Of a stretch of DNA of 64,000 nucleotides, positions 48,380 to 58,795 are shown in pieces; within the stretch, counting starts at the first letter, position 1, and every line of letters starts with the position of its first letter. A program made the translations under genes and the position numbers. Below the pieces are notes generated by a model. The model saw only the letters and a list, made by a program, of their open reading frames with translations. It ran no database searches and was not told the origin of the DNA. The DNA is from Rhodocyclaceae bacterium (lineage in GTDB: Bacteria > Pseudomonadota > Gammaproteobacteria > Burkholderiales > Rhodocyclaceae): assembly GCA_004379165.1 (NCBI GenBank), contig NKXK01000029.1, forward strand, positions 1 to 64,000, given 5' to 3'.

Positions 48380-49815
48380 CGCCGGTGCCAGCTTTCCATT
48401 CGGTTGTACAAGGTCGTGCGATTGATGCCGAGGCGGCGGGCTGCCTGACTCATCCGCCCTCCACTCAGTTCGATAGCAGCTTCTATGTAGCCGCGCTCCC
48501 ATAGTGCCAGGGTGGTGTCCAGATTGATCTCGCCGCCGTCTTCGAGGTGCTTGCGTGCCAAGGCGCGGATCTGTTCGAGGTCGGTTAGCGCCAGCCCGCT
48601 GGCTGGTGTCGGCTCGCCAATCGGGAAATCGGTAACGTCGAACTCATCGCTCAGTTGCGCCAGGGTGATCGCCTCGCCGGCATGGCGTGCAGTAAGCCGG
48701 ATGACGATATTGCGGAGTTCCCGGACATTGCCTGGGAAGCCGTAAGCTAGCCAGGCGGCTTCGGCTTCCGGTGTCAGACGGAAAGGTGCGACACCCGTCT
48801 GCTTGGCATAGCGCTGACGGAAGTGGTCCAGTAACAGACAGCGATCCTCGCCAGTGTCACGGACCGGAGGTACGGCGACGGTAAAAACGGATAGGCGGTG
48901 ATAGAGATCCGCGCGAAAGCGCCCCAGCCTGACTTCCTGACGCAGATCACGGTTGGTGGCGGCGAGGATGCGTGCTTGGGAACGCCGGGTTTGAGTTTCG
49001 CCGACTCGCTGAAACTCACCGTTTTCCAGAACCCGGAGTAATTTGGGCTGTAGTTCGAGCGGGAGTTCGCCGATCTCGTCGAGGAAGAGCGTGCCGCCGT
49101 CGGCATCCTCGAAATAGCCGGCCTTGGCATTTACCGCGCCGGTGAATGCACCACGGGCGTAGCCGAACAGGGTTGGCTCGAGCAATGTGGGCGAGATCGC
49201 AGCGCAGTTGAGCGCGAGGAATGGGGCATCACGGCGCCTGGTTTGATGGTGCAGGTGGGCGCTGGCGACGATGTCCTTGCCTGTGCCGGATTCGCCTTCG
49301 ATCAGTACCGGAAACGAGAGGTCGGCATACTGAGCTAGTTGCAGCTTCAGGCGCTGCATGGGCGGGCTGTCTCCGAGCAGACCGTCCGGAAGCATGGTTT
49401 CACTCGGCGTTGCGAAATTAAGCGCCTGATCAAAGAGGGCAGCCAATTTGCCTGGGTCGCATGGCTTGCTGACAAATTCGACAGCGCCAAGGGTACGGGC
49501 GTGGCGGGCATTTTCCTCGTCGCTCTGACCGGAAAGAACAATGATGCGAATGCCCGGCGCGTGGGAGAGGAGGTCGCCGATCAGTGCAAAGCCCTCGTCT
49601 GGCCGGTGCGGAACAGGCGGCAGACCAAGGTCGACCAGGGCCAGTGCAGGCGCCTGGCGTAACTGCTGCAGCAAGGCGATGGCCTGCGGACGTGTCGGGC
49701 TGGTCAGGACGTCGAAACGTGCCGAAAAGGCGAAGCTCAGCGTTTCGCAGATCAGCGGGTCGTCATCGACAATCAGTAGCAGCGGTTTCGCAACAGGCAA
49801 TTTTTCACATTCCAA
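48376..49815 (-). CDS. Sigma54-dependent response regulator (NtrC-type)
   Basis: The 479-residue regulator has a receiver domain (about residues 10-130, LLLIVDDDP with phospho-Asp in ALVDLGLP). An AAA+ sigma54-activator domain follows (about 145-385), with Walker A GESGTGKD and the sigma54-contact loop GAFTGA intact. A Fis-type helix-turn-helix ends it (ALWERGYIEAAIELSGGRMSQAARRLGINRTTLYNRM). It should switch on sigma54 promoters, probably for this pilus operon. No in-frame ATG exists at the 5' end; TTG at 49815 or TTG at 49800 must start it. Confidence 0.9.
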   Translation of the reverse strand: MECEKLPVAKPLLLIVDDDPLICETLSFAFSARFDVLTSPTRPQAIALLQQLRQAPALALVDLGLPPVPHRPDEGFALIGDLLSHAPGIRIIVLSGQSDEENARHARTLGAVEFVSKPCDPGKLAALFDQALNFATPSETMLPDGLLGDSPPMQRLKLQLAQYADLSFPVLIEGESGTGKDIVASAHLHHQTRRRDAPFLALNCAAISPTLLEPTLFGYARGAFTGAVNAKAGYFEDADGGTLFLDEIGELPLELQPKLLRVLENGEFQRVGETQTRRSQARILAATNRDLRQEVRLGRFRADLYHRLSVFTVAVPPVRDTGEDRCLLLDHFRQRYAKQTGVAPFRLTPEAEAAWLAYGFPGNVRELRNIVIRLTARHAGEAITLAQLSDEFDVTDFPIGEPTPASGLALTDLEQIRALARKHLEDGGEINLDTTLALWERGYIEAAIELSGGRMSQAARRLGINRTTLYNRMESWHRR

Positions 49816-49910
49816 ATGAAAAAATTTCCCGGATTATAGTCCCCGGGCGGCCGTCGACCATTCGCCGTCTCTGATAAAATCGCGGTGTTTTTTGCCTCGG
49901 AAAGCCATTT

Positions 49911-50723
49911 TTGTCCAGCGATATCCTGGTCGACATCGAAGACCTGCACTTCAACTATGACGGGCGTCCCGTCCTGCAGGGGATCAACATGAAGATCCCC
50001 CGCGGGAAGGTGGTTGCCATCATGGGCGGGTCCGGTTGCGGCAAAACGACGCTGCTGCGCTGCATCGGCGGCCAGTTGCGGCCAACCGGCGGTCGGGTGC
50101 GTCTGGAGAAGCATCAGGTTTGCGAAATGAGCGAAAGCGAGTTATATCGCTTGCGCCGCAAGATGGGTATGCTCTTTCAGTTCGGGGCGCTGTTCACCGA
50201 TATGAATGTCTTCGAGAATGTCGCCTTTCCCATCCGCGAGCACACCGATCTCGGCGATGAGATGATCCGCGATCTGGTTCTGATGAAGCTGGAGGCGGTT
50301 GGGCTTCGGGGCGCGCATCGGCTGATGCCGGCAGAGCTCTCGGGCGGCATGGCACGACGAGTTGCTTTGGCGCGCGCGGTGGCGCTCGATCCGATGCTGG
50401 TGATGTACGACGAACCCTTTACTGGTCTTGATCCGATCGCCTTGGGCGTCATCGGTCAGTTGATCCGCAAGCAGAACGATGCCCTGGGCGCGACCTCGAT
50501 CATGGTGACCCACGATATTCATGAATCGCTGCTGATCGTCGATTACATCTATTTCATGAACGGCGGCCGCGTCGTGGCGGAAGGGACACCGGACGAGATT
50601 CGTGCTTCCAAGGATCCGCTTGTCCATCAGTTTGTTTATGCCGAGGCCGACGGACCGGTCCGTTTCGATTATCCGGCGCCGCCGCCGGCGGTTGAATTCC
50701 TGAATCGAGGGGCGCATGCCTGA
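49911..50723 (+). CDS. mlaF: Phospholipid ABC transporter ATP-binding protein MlaF
   Basis: The 270-residue ATPase drives lipid transport between the membranes. It has Walker A MGGSGCGKTTLL (about residues 38-49), signature LSGGMARRVALARA (about 143-156), Walker B LVMYDEPFTGLDP and the switch His in MVTHD. It uses a TTG start (49911), the first in-frame start giving the family N-terminus (SDILVDIEDLHFNYDGR). It heads the mlaFEDACB operon and is divergent from the response regulator. Confidence 0.95.
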   Translation: MSSDILVDIEDLHFNYDGRPVLQGINMKIPRGKVVAIMGGSGCGKTTLLRCIGGQLRPTGGRVRLEKHQVCEMSESELYRLRRKMGMLFQFGALFTDMNVFENVAFPIREHTDLGDEMIRDLVLMKLEAVGLRGAHRLMPAELSGGMARRVALARAVALDPMLVMYDEPFTGLDPIALGVIGQLIRKQNDALGATSIMVTHDIHESLLIVDYIYFMNGGRVVAEGTPDEIRASKDPLVHQFVYAEADGPVRFDYPAPPPAVEFLNRGAHA

Positions 50724-51510
50724 CCCGCTGTCGCCCTTCCGCAAGCTCGGGCACGCAACCGTCGAGCGCATCTGGCGCCTCGGCTTTGCTGCGCGCTTCC
50801 TGTTTGCCATCCTGATGCACTCCGGTTCGTCCTTCCGCCGTCTGCATCTGACGCTGCGGGAAATCTATTTTTCCGGTGTGCTGTCGCTGCTGATCATTCT
50901 TGTCTCGGGGCTGTTTGTTGGCCTGGTGCTCGGCTTGCAGGGCTACGAAACCCTGCAGCGTTACGGCTCGACCGAGGCATTGGGCATTCTCGTCGCTCTC
51001 TCCCTGACGCGCGAACTCGGGCCGGTTGTTGCCGGCTTGCTCTTTGCGTCTCGGGCCGGCTCTTCTGTGACGGCTGAGATCGGCCTGATGAAGGCCACCG
51101 AACAACTCAAGGCGATGGACATGATGGCAGTGAATCCGATCGCTCGCGTCGTTGCCCCCCGTTTTTGGGGCGGGGTCATCTCGATGCCACTGCTGGCAGC
51201 CATGTTTTCGGCGATGGGGGTGCTGGGCGGTTGGCTGATCGGTGTCGTCTTCATCGGCGTCGATGATGGTGCGTTCTGGTCGCAAATGCAGGCGGGTGTC
51301 GATTTCCGCTACGACATCTGGAACGGCATCATCAAGAGTATCGTTTTTGGCTTTGCCGTATCGCTGATTGCCGTATTCGAAGGTTTTGATTCGGTGCCGA
51401 CTGCCGAAGGCGTTTCGCGGGCGATCACCCGCACGGTTGTCACCTCAGCCATGGCCATTCTGGCCCTGGATTTCATTCTGACCTCGTTCATGTTCCGGGG
51501 AACATCATGA
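50716..51510 (+). CDS. mlaE: Phospholipid ABC transporter permease MlaE
   Basis: This 264-residue polytopic protein has the MlaE fold with about five helices and the conserved block LSLTRELGPVVAGLLFASRAGSSVTAEIGLMKATEQLKAMDMMAVNPI (about residues 94-142). It forms the inner-membrane channel with MlaD and MlaF. It overlaps mlaF by 8 bases and mlaD by 4. Confidence 0.96.
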   Translation: MPDPLSPFRKLGHATVERIWRLGFAARFLFAILMHSGSSFRRLHLTLREIYFSGVLSLLIILVSGLFVGLVLGLQGYETLQRYGSTEALGILVALSLTRELGPVVAGLLFASRAGSSVTAEIGLMKATEQLKAMDMMAVNPIARVVAPRFWGGVISMPLLAAMFSAMGVLGGWLIGVVFIGVDDGAFWSQMQAGVDFRYDIWNGIIKSIVFGFAVSLIAVFEGFDSVPTAEGVSRAITRTVVTSAMAILALDFILTSFMFRGTS

Positions 51511-51977
51511 ACCGTTCCATCATCGACCTCTGGGTCGGCTTTTTCGTGGCCCTCGGCATTGCCGCCGTGCTCTTCCTGGCGCTGAAGGTCGGCAACCTTT
51601 CCTCCGGACATTTGTCGGAAACCTATGTGTTGCAAGCCAAGTTCGACAACATCGGCGGTCTCAAGGCGCGTGGGCCGGTCAAAAGTGCCGGTGTGCTCGT
51701 CGGTCGTATTGCCGATATCCGTTTCGATCCGCAGACCTACGAGGCTGTGGTGACGATGAATGTCGATGGCCGCTATCGTTTCCCGAAGGACACGTTTGCG
51801 TCGATCTATACGGCAGGCTTGCTTGGTGAGCAATATGTCGGCTTCGATGTCGGTGGCGATGAGAAAATGCTCCAGCCGGGTGATACGATTGCCAAAACCC
51901 AATCGGCCGTGGTTCTCGAAAAGCTGATCAGTCAGTTCCTGTTCAGCAAGGCTGCAGATGGACAGGACAGTAAATGA
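51507..51977 (+). CDS. mlaD: Lipid-binding MCE protein MlaD
   Basis: The 156-residue protein has one N-terminal membrane helix (about residues 6-28) and one MCE domain (about 38-118, LQAKFDNIGGLKARGPVKSAGVLVGRIADIRFDPQTYEAVVTMNV). It forms a periplasmic ring on MlaE that carries phospholipid. It overlaps the next gene by 4 bases. Confidence 0.96.
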   Translation: MNRSIIDLWVGFFVALGIAAVLFLALKVGNLSSGHLSETYVLQAKFDNIGGLKARGPVKSAGVLVGRIADIRFDPQTYEAVVTMNVDGRYRFPKDTFASIYTAGLLGEQYVGFDVGGDEKMLQPGDTIAKTQSAVVLEKLISQFLFSKAADGQDSK

Positions 51978-52702
51978 CACGCCCCTTCAGATCGCTTTTT
52001 TCAGGAATTTCCCGGCGCGCCCTGCCGCTGGTTGGTGCTTGCCTTTTGATGACAGCGGCGCAGGCCAACGACAATCCGCACGACCCCTATGAGGGTTTCA
52101 ACCGGGCGATGTATGCCGTTCATGAGGGACTGGACAAGGTGATCGTCAAGCCGGTGGCCCAGGTTTACGACGCTGCAGTCCCGCTGCCGGCCAAGGCGGG
52201 CGTCGGTAATTTCTTCGACAACATCCTTGATGTTCGCAATGCGCTTAACAGCCTGCTGCAGGGCAAGCCGGGCGATGCCGCTTCCGATGTCAGCCGTCTG
52301 CTGGTTAACTCGACCATTGGTATTTTTGGCCTGTTCGATGTGGCGAGTGAATTGGGCCTTGAGCGCCATGAGGAGGACTTTGGTCAGACGATGGCGGTCT
52401 GGGGCTATCGCGACAGCGCCTATCTCTTCTGGCCGTTGATCGGGCCGCGGACGGTGCGCGATACGGGCGGCTGGCTGGTCGATATCAATACCGACCCGAC
52501 CTGGGGAACGACCCGGAAATCGGTCGCGGTGCGCAATTCCTTGCTGGCCGTACGACTCGTCGATGTCCGCGCCAGCCTGTTGCCGGCCGACAAGGTGGTC
52601 GAAGAGGCGGCGCTGGATAAATATGCTTACGTGCGCGATGCTTACCTGCAGCGTCGTCGCAACCAGATTTATGATGGCCGCCCGCCGCGGCTGGATGATT
52701 GA
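51974..52702 (+). CDS. mlaA: MlaA (VacJ) family outer-membrane lipoprotein
   Basis: The 242-residue protein has a signal peptide (about residues 1-31); VGAC may be a lipobox, but the mature start could also be ANDNPHDPYEGFNRAMY. The VacJ signature DPYEGFNRAMYAVHEGLDKVIVKPVAQVY is followed by GNFFDNILDVRNALNSLLQGK and WPLIGPRTVRDTGGWL. MlaA removes phospholipid from the outer leaflet of the outer membrane. Inclusion in the mla operon is typical of betaproteobacteria. Confidence 0.93.
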   Translation: MTRPFRSLFSGISRRALPLVGACLLMTAAQANDNPHDPYEGFNRAMYAVHEGLDKVIVKPVAQVYDAAVPLPAKAGVGNFFDNILDVRNALNSLLQGKPGDAASDVSRLLVNSTIGIFGLFDVASELGLERHEEDFGQTMAVWGYRDSAYLFWPLIGPRTVRDTGGWLVDINTDPTWGTTRKSVAVRNSLLAVRLVDVRASLLPADKVVEEAALDKYAYVRDAYLQRRRNQIYDGRPPRLDD

Positions 52703-52720
52703 TTTGCCCCGGAAGAAAAG

Positions 52721-53341
52721 ATGAAAAAGCTGTTAGCCCTGTTTCTGGCCATGTTCGTGACGGCTACTGTGTTTGCCGAGGAGGTGCCGGATGTCCTCGT
52801 CCAGCGCGTAACCGAGGAAGTGCTCGACATTGTGCGCAAGGATAAGGACATCCAGAACGGCCACACGCAGAAGGTCATGGAATTGGTCGACAAGAAAGTG
52901 TTGCCGAATTTCAACTTTACGCGGATGACGGCGCTGGCCTTGGGCAAGGAGTGGCGCAAAGCATCGCCGCAACAGCAGCAGCAACTGACGGCCGAGTTCC
53001 GTACGCTGCTGGTGCGTACCTATTCAAATGCATTGACCAGCTACAAGAACCAGAAAATCGTCTACAAGCCCTTCAAGATGGCGCCAGCTGATACCGATGT
53101 GCTGGTTCGCACCGAGGTTCAACAGCCGGGAAGCAAGCCGGTGCAACTCGACTACAGCCTGGAAAAGGTGGATGGCAGCTGGAAAGTTTACGACGTGGTT
53201 GTCGCCGGCATCAGCCTGGTGACCAATTATCGCGACCAGTTCAATCAGGAAGTCCGCAATGGTGGCATCGACGGCCTGATCGCCGCCATCGCCGCCAAGA
53301 ACAAGTCGCTCGAAAGCGGCGCGAAGGCCGACAAGAAATGA
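52721..53341 (+). CDS. mlaC: Periplasmic phospholipid-binding protein MlaC
   Basis: The 206-residue protein has a clean signal peptide (MKKLLALFLAMFVTATVFA) and a Tol-Tol_Ttg2 domain (about residues 30-195, KVLPNFNFTRMTALALGKEWRKASPQQQQQLTAEFRTLLVRTYSNALTSYKNQKIVYKPF). It shuttles phospholipid between MlaA and MlaFEDB. It overlaps mlaB by 4 bases. Confidence 0.95.
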   Translation: MKKLLALFLAMFVTATVFAEEVPDVLVQRVTEEVLDIVRKDKDIQNGHTQKVMELVDKKVLPNFNFTRMTALALGKEWRKASPQQQQQLTAEFRTLLVRTYSNALTSYKNQKIVYKPFKMAPADTDVLVRTEVQQPGSKPVQLDYSLEKVDGSWKVYDVVVAGISLVTNYRDQFNQEVRNGGIDGLIAAIAAKNKSLESGAKADKK

Positions 53342-53619
53342 TCGTCAGCGAGGCTGGGCGCCTCGTCATTACCGTACCGATGGTCATGGACAACGCCCGC
53401 GGCCTGCTTGATGCCGGCCGCCGGTTGTTGCAGCCGGGCGAGCAGGTTTTCGATTTCTCCCGGATCGCTGTTGCCGACTCGTCTGCTGTGGCGGTGATGC
53501 TGGGCTGGTTGCGAGCAGCAGATCAGTCACGGTCAACTCTGACTTTTGCCGAAATTCCATCTGGGGTGCGTTCGCTCGCCGAGTTGTACGGCGTGACCGA
53601 CCTGCTGCCGCTCGTCTGA
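53338..53619 (+). CDS. mlaB: STAS-domain protein MlaB
   Basis: The 93-residue cytoplasmic protein is one STAS domain (about residues 5-90), with the conserved VADSSAVAVMLGWLRAA loop (about 43-59). It stabilises MlaF and is needed for transporter activity. Short, as is usual for MlaB. Confidence 0.88.
   Translation: MIVSEAGRLVITVPMVMDNARGLLDAGRRLLQPGEQVFDFSRIAVADSSAVAVMLGWLRAADQSRSTLTFAEIPSGVRSLAELYGVTDLLPLV
53529..53558 (-). repeat. Possible degenerate dispersed repeat in mlaB
   Basis: Plus-strand ACGGTCAACTCTGACTTTTG then CCGAAATT. It shares the GGTCAAC, the G-A-C-T-T-T stretch and GCCGAAA with the 56666 intergenic copy, but this falls in a conserved protein part, so it may be chance. Confidence 0.3.
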
Positions 53620-53632
53620 GCGGCTTTCTGTC

Positions 53633-54352
53633 ATGACCCCTGCTGTTGCCATTGTCGATGTCGTAAAGCATTTTGGTACGCTGAAAGCGCTCGATGGCGT
53701 TTCGCTGAGTATCGAACAGGGCGAGTTTTTCGGACTGCTCGGTCAGAACGGCGCTGGCAAGACGACGCTAATTTCCTCGCTCGCCGGGCTGGTGCGTCCG
53801 GATGCCGGACGTCTCAGCGTGCTCGGCTACGACGTTATCCGCGATTTTCGTGACGCCCGGCGGCGCCTGGGGGTTGTGCCGCAGGAGCTGGTTTTCGATC
53901 CCTTTTTCAATGTCCGCGAGACTCTGCAGATTCAGTCCGGCTACTTCGGCATCCGCAAGAACGACGACTGGATCGACGAAATCCTGCATCACCTCGATCT
54001 GACGGGCAAAGCGAGCGTCAATATGCGTCGGCTATCTGGCGGCATGAAGCGTCGCGTGCTGGTGGCGCAAGCGCTGGTGCACAAACCGCCGGTGATCGTG
54101 CTCGACGAACCGACGGCCGGCGTCGATGTCGAGCTGCGTCAGGGCCTGTGGCAATTTGTCCGCCGGCTGAATGCCGAAGGCCACACCATCATCCTCACCA
54201 CGCATTACCTGGAAGAAGCCGAGAATCTCTGCGGCCGTATTGCGCTGATGAAGCAGGGGCGGATTCTGGCGCTCGATACCACTGCCAACCTGATGGCCGC
54301 CCACCCCGGGGGCACGCTGGAAGATGTTTTTGTCCGGACGATGCAGCAATGA
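53633..54352 (+). CDS. ABC transporter ATP-binding protein (YadG-like)
   Basis: The 239-residue ATPase has Walker A GQNGAGKTTLISSLAGL (about residues 38-54), signature RLSGGMKRRVLVAQAL (about 133-148), Walker B PPVIVLDEPTAGVDVELRQGLW and His in TTHYLEEAE. With the following permease it forms an ABC-2 exporter of unknown substrate. The pair yadGH after mla and before ibaG-murA is a conserved order. Confidence 0.92.
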   Translation: MTPAVAIVDVVKHFGTLKALDGVSLSIEQGEFFGLLGQNGAGKTTLISSLAGLVRPDAGRLSVLGYDVIRDFRDARRRLGVVPQELVFDPFFNVRETLQIQSGYFGIRKNDDWIDEILHHLDLTGKASVNMRRLSGGMKRRVLVAQALVHKPPVIVLDEPTAGVDVELRQGLWQFVRRLNAEGHTIILTTHYLEEAENLCGRIALMKQGRILALDTTANLMAAHPGGTLEDVFVRTMQQ

Positions 54353-55101
54353 CCGGCTTCTGGACGCTGTTCTACAAGGAGTTCCTGCGTTTCTGGAAGG
54401 TGGCCTTCCAGACAGTCGCGGCGCCGGTGCTGACGGCGCTGCTCTATCTGCTGATTTTCGGCCACGTTCTCGACGACCACGTGCGAGTGCATGGCGTGCA
54501 GTACACCAGCTTCCTGATCCCGGGACTGGTGATGATGCAGGTGCTGCAAAATGCCTTTGCCAATTCCTCGTCAAGCCTGATTCAGGCCAAGATCACCGGT
54601 TCCATCGTCTTCGTGCTGCTGCCGCCAATTCCTTACAGTGCCTTCTTTGTTGCTTACGTACTGGCTGCCGTCGTGCGCGGTTTGATGGTCGGTGTCGGCG
54701 TCCTGCTGGCTACAGTCTGGTTTGCCGAGATCACGGTGGTCTCGCCGCTGTGGATTCTGGTCTTTTCGATCACGGGCGGCGCGATGTTCGGGGCGCTCGG
54801 CATGATTGCCGGGATCTGGGCTGAAAAGTTCGACCAGCTGGCCGCCTTCCAGAATTTCCTGATCATGCCGCTGACCATGTTGTCCGGTGTTTTCTACTCG
54901 ATTTACACCTTGCCTACATTCTGGCAGGGCGTCTCGCATTACAATCCTGTTTTTTACATGATCGACGGCTTCCGCTACGGCTTTTTTGGCGTTTCCGACG
55001 TGCCGCCACAATCCAGTCTGCTCGTCGTTGCCGCCTGCTTTGCCGTGGTCTCATTGCTGACACTGCAACTGCTCAAGTCCGGCTGGAAGCTCAGAGCCTG
55101 A
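54349..55101 (+). CDS. ABC-2 type permease (YadH-like)
   Basis: The 250-residue permease has six membrane helices of the ABC2_membrane family (GFWTLFYKEFLRFWKVAFQTVAAPVLTALLYLLIFG... LSGVFYSIYTLPTFWQGVSHYNPVFYMIDGFRYGFFG). The ATG at 54349 is chosen for an ATGA overlap with the ATPase gene; longer starts overlap it out of frame. Exports an unknown substrate. Confidence 0.92.
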   Translation: MTGFWTLFYKEFLRFWKVAFQTVAAPVLTALLYLLIFGHVLDDHVRVHGVQYTSFLIPGLVMMQVLQNAFANSSSSLIQAKITGSIVFVLLPPIPYSAFFVAYVLAAVVRGLMVGVGVLLATVWFAEITVVSPLWILVFSITGGAMFGALGMIAGIWAEKFDQLAAFQNFLIMPLTMLSGVFYSIYTLPTFWQGVSHYNPVFYMIDGFRYGFFGVSDVPPQSSLLVVAACFAVVSLLTLQLLKSGWKLRA

Positions 55102-55107
55102 ACCCCA

Positions 55108-56596
<1,489 letters not shown>

Positions 56597-56614
56597 GTCG
56601 AAAACGAGTTGCTC

Positions 56615-56632
56615 CGGGGGCTTCGGCCCCCG
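56615..56632 (+). terminator. Terminator-like hairpin after murA
   Basis: CGGGGGC and GCCCCCG with a TTCG tetraloop form a very stable hairpin, followed by GTTTG. It lies 19 bases after the murA stop and closes the mla-murA run. Confidence 0.7.
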
Positions 56633-56665
56633 TTTGCCGTCAACCAGCGGGATTTCCTGTGAGGC

Positions 56666-56709
56666 GCGGTCAACGCGGAAAAGTGCCGAAAATCGATGGT
56701 TTTTCCGCG
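56666..56709 (-). repeat. Dispersed repeat, intergenic copy before hisG
   Basis: Plus-strand GCGGTCAACGCGGAAAAG then TGCCGAAAAT. The CGCGGAAAA part pairs with TTTTCCGCG about 20 bases later (56701-56709), giving a hairpin. The remaining murA-hisG gap (212 bases in all) has no gene; a TAAAAT box at 56764-56769 may be the hisG -10. Confidence 0.6.
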
Positions 56710-56808
56710 TGATGCAATCACGGCAATAGCTTTTCATTCGGTCGGGCAAGGCACTGCTTGCGGTAAAATGCCGTATTTGCTTTCTCGCTGATTCAGCTGA
56801 CCTATCCC

Positions 56809-57453
56809 GTGACGACCATCACCATTGCCCTCTCCAAGGGACGCATCTTCGACGAAACCCTGCCGCTGCTGGCGGCCGCTGGCATCGTCCCGACTGAAAA
56901 CCCTGAAACCTCGCGCAAGCTGATCATCGAGACCAATCAGCCCGATGTGCGCGTGGTCATCGTTCGTGCCACCGACGTGCCGACTTACGTGCAGTATGGC
57001 GCGGCCGACATCGGCGTTGCCGGCAAGGATGTGCTGATCGAGCATGGTGGCGAAGGATTGTATGCGCCGCTGGACCTGGAAATCGCCAAGTGCCGGATGA
57101 TGGTGGCGGTGCCTGAGGGCTTCGATTACGACAACGCCGTCCGTCAGGGTGCCCGCCTCAAGGTGGCGAGCAAATACACCAAGACCGCCCGCGAGCACTT
57201 TGCCGCCAAGGGGGTGCATGTCGATCTGATCAAGCTTTACGGCTCGATGGAACTGGCACCGCTGGCCGGGCTGGCCGATGCCATCGTCGATCTGGTGTCC
57301 ACTGGCGGCACGCTCAAGGCCAACAAGCTGGTTGCCTGCGAGCACATCATGGACATCTCCTCGCGTCTGGTGGTTAATCAGGCCTCGCTCAAGGTCAAGC
57401 GCGAAACCCTGCAACCGATTATTGACGCCTTTGCCCAGGCGGTGGAGAAGTAA
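56809..57453 (+). CDS. hisG: ATP phosphoribosyltransferase, short form
   Basis: The 214-residue enzyme performs the first step of histidine synthesis. It is the short HisG type (usually about 200-220) without the C-terminal histidine-sensing domain, so it needs HisZ as a partner, encoded elsewhere. Motifs are [22 protein letters not shown] and [14 protein letters not shown] (about residues 64-77), then [14 protein letters not shown] (about 161-174). It uses a GTG start at 56809. Confidence 0.95.
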   Translation: MTTITIALSKGRIFDETLPLLAAAGIVPTENPETSRKLIIETNQPDVRVVIVRATDVPTYVQYGAADIGVAGKDVLIEHGGEGLYAPLDLEIAKCRMMVAVPEGFDYDNAVRQGARLKVASKYTKTAREHFAAKGVHVDLIKLYGSMELAPLAGLADAIVDLVSTGGTLKANKLVACEHIMDISSRLVVNQASLKVKRETLQPIIDAFAQAVEK

Positions 57454-57457
57454 GCCC

Positions 57458-58759
57458 ATGGTCGCGATCAAACGCCTGTCTACGGTCGACGCGGATTTCC
57501 AGCAAAAATTGGCTGCCCTGCTGGCTTTTGAAGCAGCGGCCGACGAGAACATCGAACGCACCGTCGCCGGCATCCTGGCTGACGTCAAGGCGCGCGGCGA
57601 TGTGGCCGTGGTCGAATATACCAACAAGTTCGACCGCCTGAGCGTCAGCGCGATGGCCGATCTCGAACTGGGCAAGGCCGAACTGCAGGCTGCCCTCGAC
57701 GGCCTGCCGGCGGAACGTCGTGCAGCGCTGGAAGCCGCTGCCGGCCGCATACGTGCTTACCACGAACGGCAGAAGATGGACGGCTGGTCTTATACCGAAG
57801 CTGACGGCACCATGCTCGGCCAGATGATTACCCCGGTCGACCGCGTCGGCCTCTACGTGCCGGGCGGAAAGGCGGCCTATCCTTCGTCGGTGCTGATGAA
57901 CGCGCTTCCGGCCAAGGTCGCCGGCGTCAAGGAACTGATCATGGTCGTCCCGACGCCGGGCGGTGAAAAGAACCCGCTGGTGCTGGCCGCTGCCTGCCTG
58001 GCCGGTGTCGACCGCGTCTTCACCATGGGTGGGGCGCAGGCTGTCGGTGCGCTGGCTTACGGCACGCAGAACGTACCGCAGGTGGACAAGATCGTCGGGC
58101 CAGGTAATGCCTATGTCGCCACGGCCAAGCGCCGCGTCTTCGGCATTGTCGGCATCGACATGGTCGCCGGCCCGTCGGAAATTCTGGTCGTGTCGGATGG
58201 TTCCGGCAATCCCGACTGGGTGGCGATGGACCTCTTCTCGCAGGCCGAGCATGACGAGTTGGCCCAATCGATCCTGATCTGCACCGACGCTGCCTTTATC
58301 GAGCGCGTGCAGGCGAGCATCGAGAAGCTGCTGCCGATCATGCCGCGTCAGGAAGTGATCCGCACCTCGCTAACTGACCGCGGGGCCTTCATCCTGGTGC
58401 GCGATATGGACGAAGCGATCGCCATCGCCAACCGCGTGGCGCCGGAACATCTGGAGCTGGCGCTCGACAATCCGGACCCATGGGTGGCCAAGATCCACCA
58501 CGCCGGCGCCATTTTCATCGGTCATTACACCTCTGAGTCGCTCGGCGACTACTGCGCCGGCCCGAACCACGTGCTGCCGACGTCCGGCTCCGCGCGTTTC
58601 TCGTCGCCGCTGGGGGTGTATGATTTCCAGAAGCGCACCAGCCTGATCAAGGTCTCGAAAGCCGGTGCGCAGACCTTGGGTCGTATTGCCTCGACGCTGG
58701 CGCATGGCGAAGGCTTGCCAGCGCATGCCAAATCGGCGGAATTCCGGCTCGAAGACTGA
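57458..58759 (+). CDS. hisD: Histidinol dehydrogenase
   Basis: The 433-residue zinc enzyme oxidises histidinol to histidine in the last two steps. Visible motifs are [27 protein letters not shown] (about residues 128-154), the NAD/zinc region [37 protein letters not shown] and the catalytic-residue region [15 protein letters not shown]. The conserved C-terminus includes HLELAL and [23 protein letters not shown]. It follows hisG by 4 bases. Its N-terminus overlaps a dispersed-repeat-like stretch. Confidence 0.97.
   Translation: MVAIKRLSTVDADFQQKLAALLAFEAAADENIERTVAGILADVKARGDVAVVEYTNKFDRLSVSAMADLELGKAELQAALDGLPAERRAALEAAAGRIRAYHERQKMDGWSYTEADGTMLGQMITPVDRVGLYVPGGKAAYPSSVLMNALPAKVAGVKELIMVVPTPGGEKNPLVLAAACLAGVDRVFTMGGAQAVGALAYGTQNVPQVDKIVGPGNAYVATAKRRVFGIVGIDMVAGPSEILVVSDGSGNPDWVAMDLFSQAEHDELAQSILICTDAAFIERVQASIEKLLPIMPRQEVIRTSLTDRGAFILVRDMDEAIAIANRVAPEHLELALDNPDPWVAKIHHAGAIFIGHYTSESLGDYCAGPNHVLPTSGSARFSSPLGVYDFQKRTSLIKVSKAGAQTLGRIASTLAHGEGLPAHAKSAEFRLED
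57480..57510 (-). repeat. Dispersed repeat-like stretch in the hisD 5' end
   Basis: Plus-strand CTACGGTCGACGCGGATTTCC then AGCAAAAATT in consecutive parts. It differs from the core by one base in the first six and by a T in the AATT part. Here it is antisense to the gene and in a different frame (STVDADF), in a variable N-terminal segment. A chance match is possible. Confidence 0.55.
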
Positions 58760-58766
58760 TTCTCGG

Positions 58767-58795
58767 TTTTTGGCGAATTTTCGTGTCGACCGCAG
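58767..58795 (+). repeat. Dispersed repeat copy at the hisD-chrA junction
   Basis: Plus-strand TTTTTGGCGAATTTTCGTGT then CGACCGCAG: the element in forward orientation (TTTTGGC, AATT, CGxGTCGACCGCAG). It includes the GTG start of the first chrA half, which is read as MSTAD. Confidence 0.6.
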
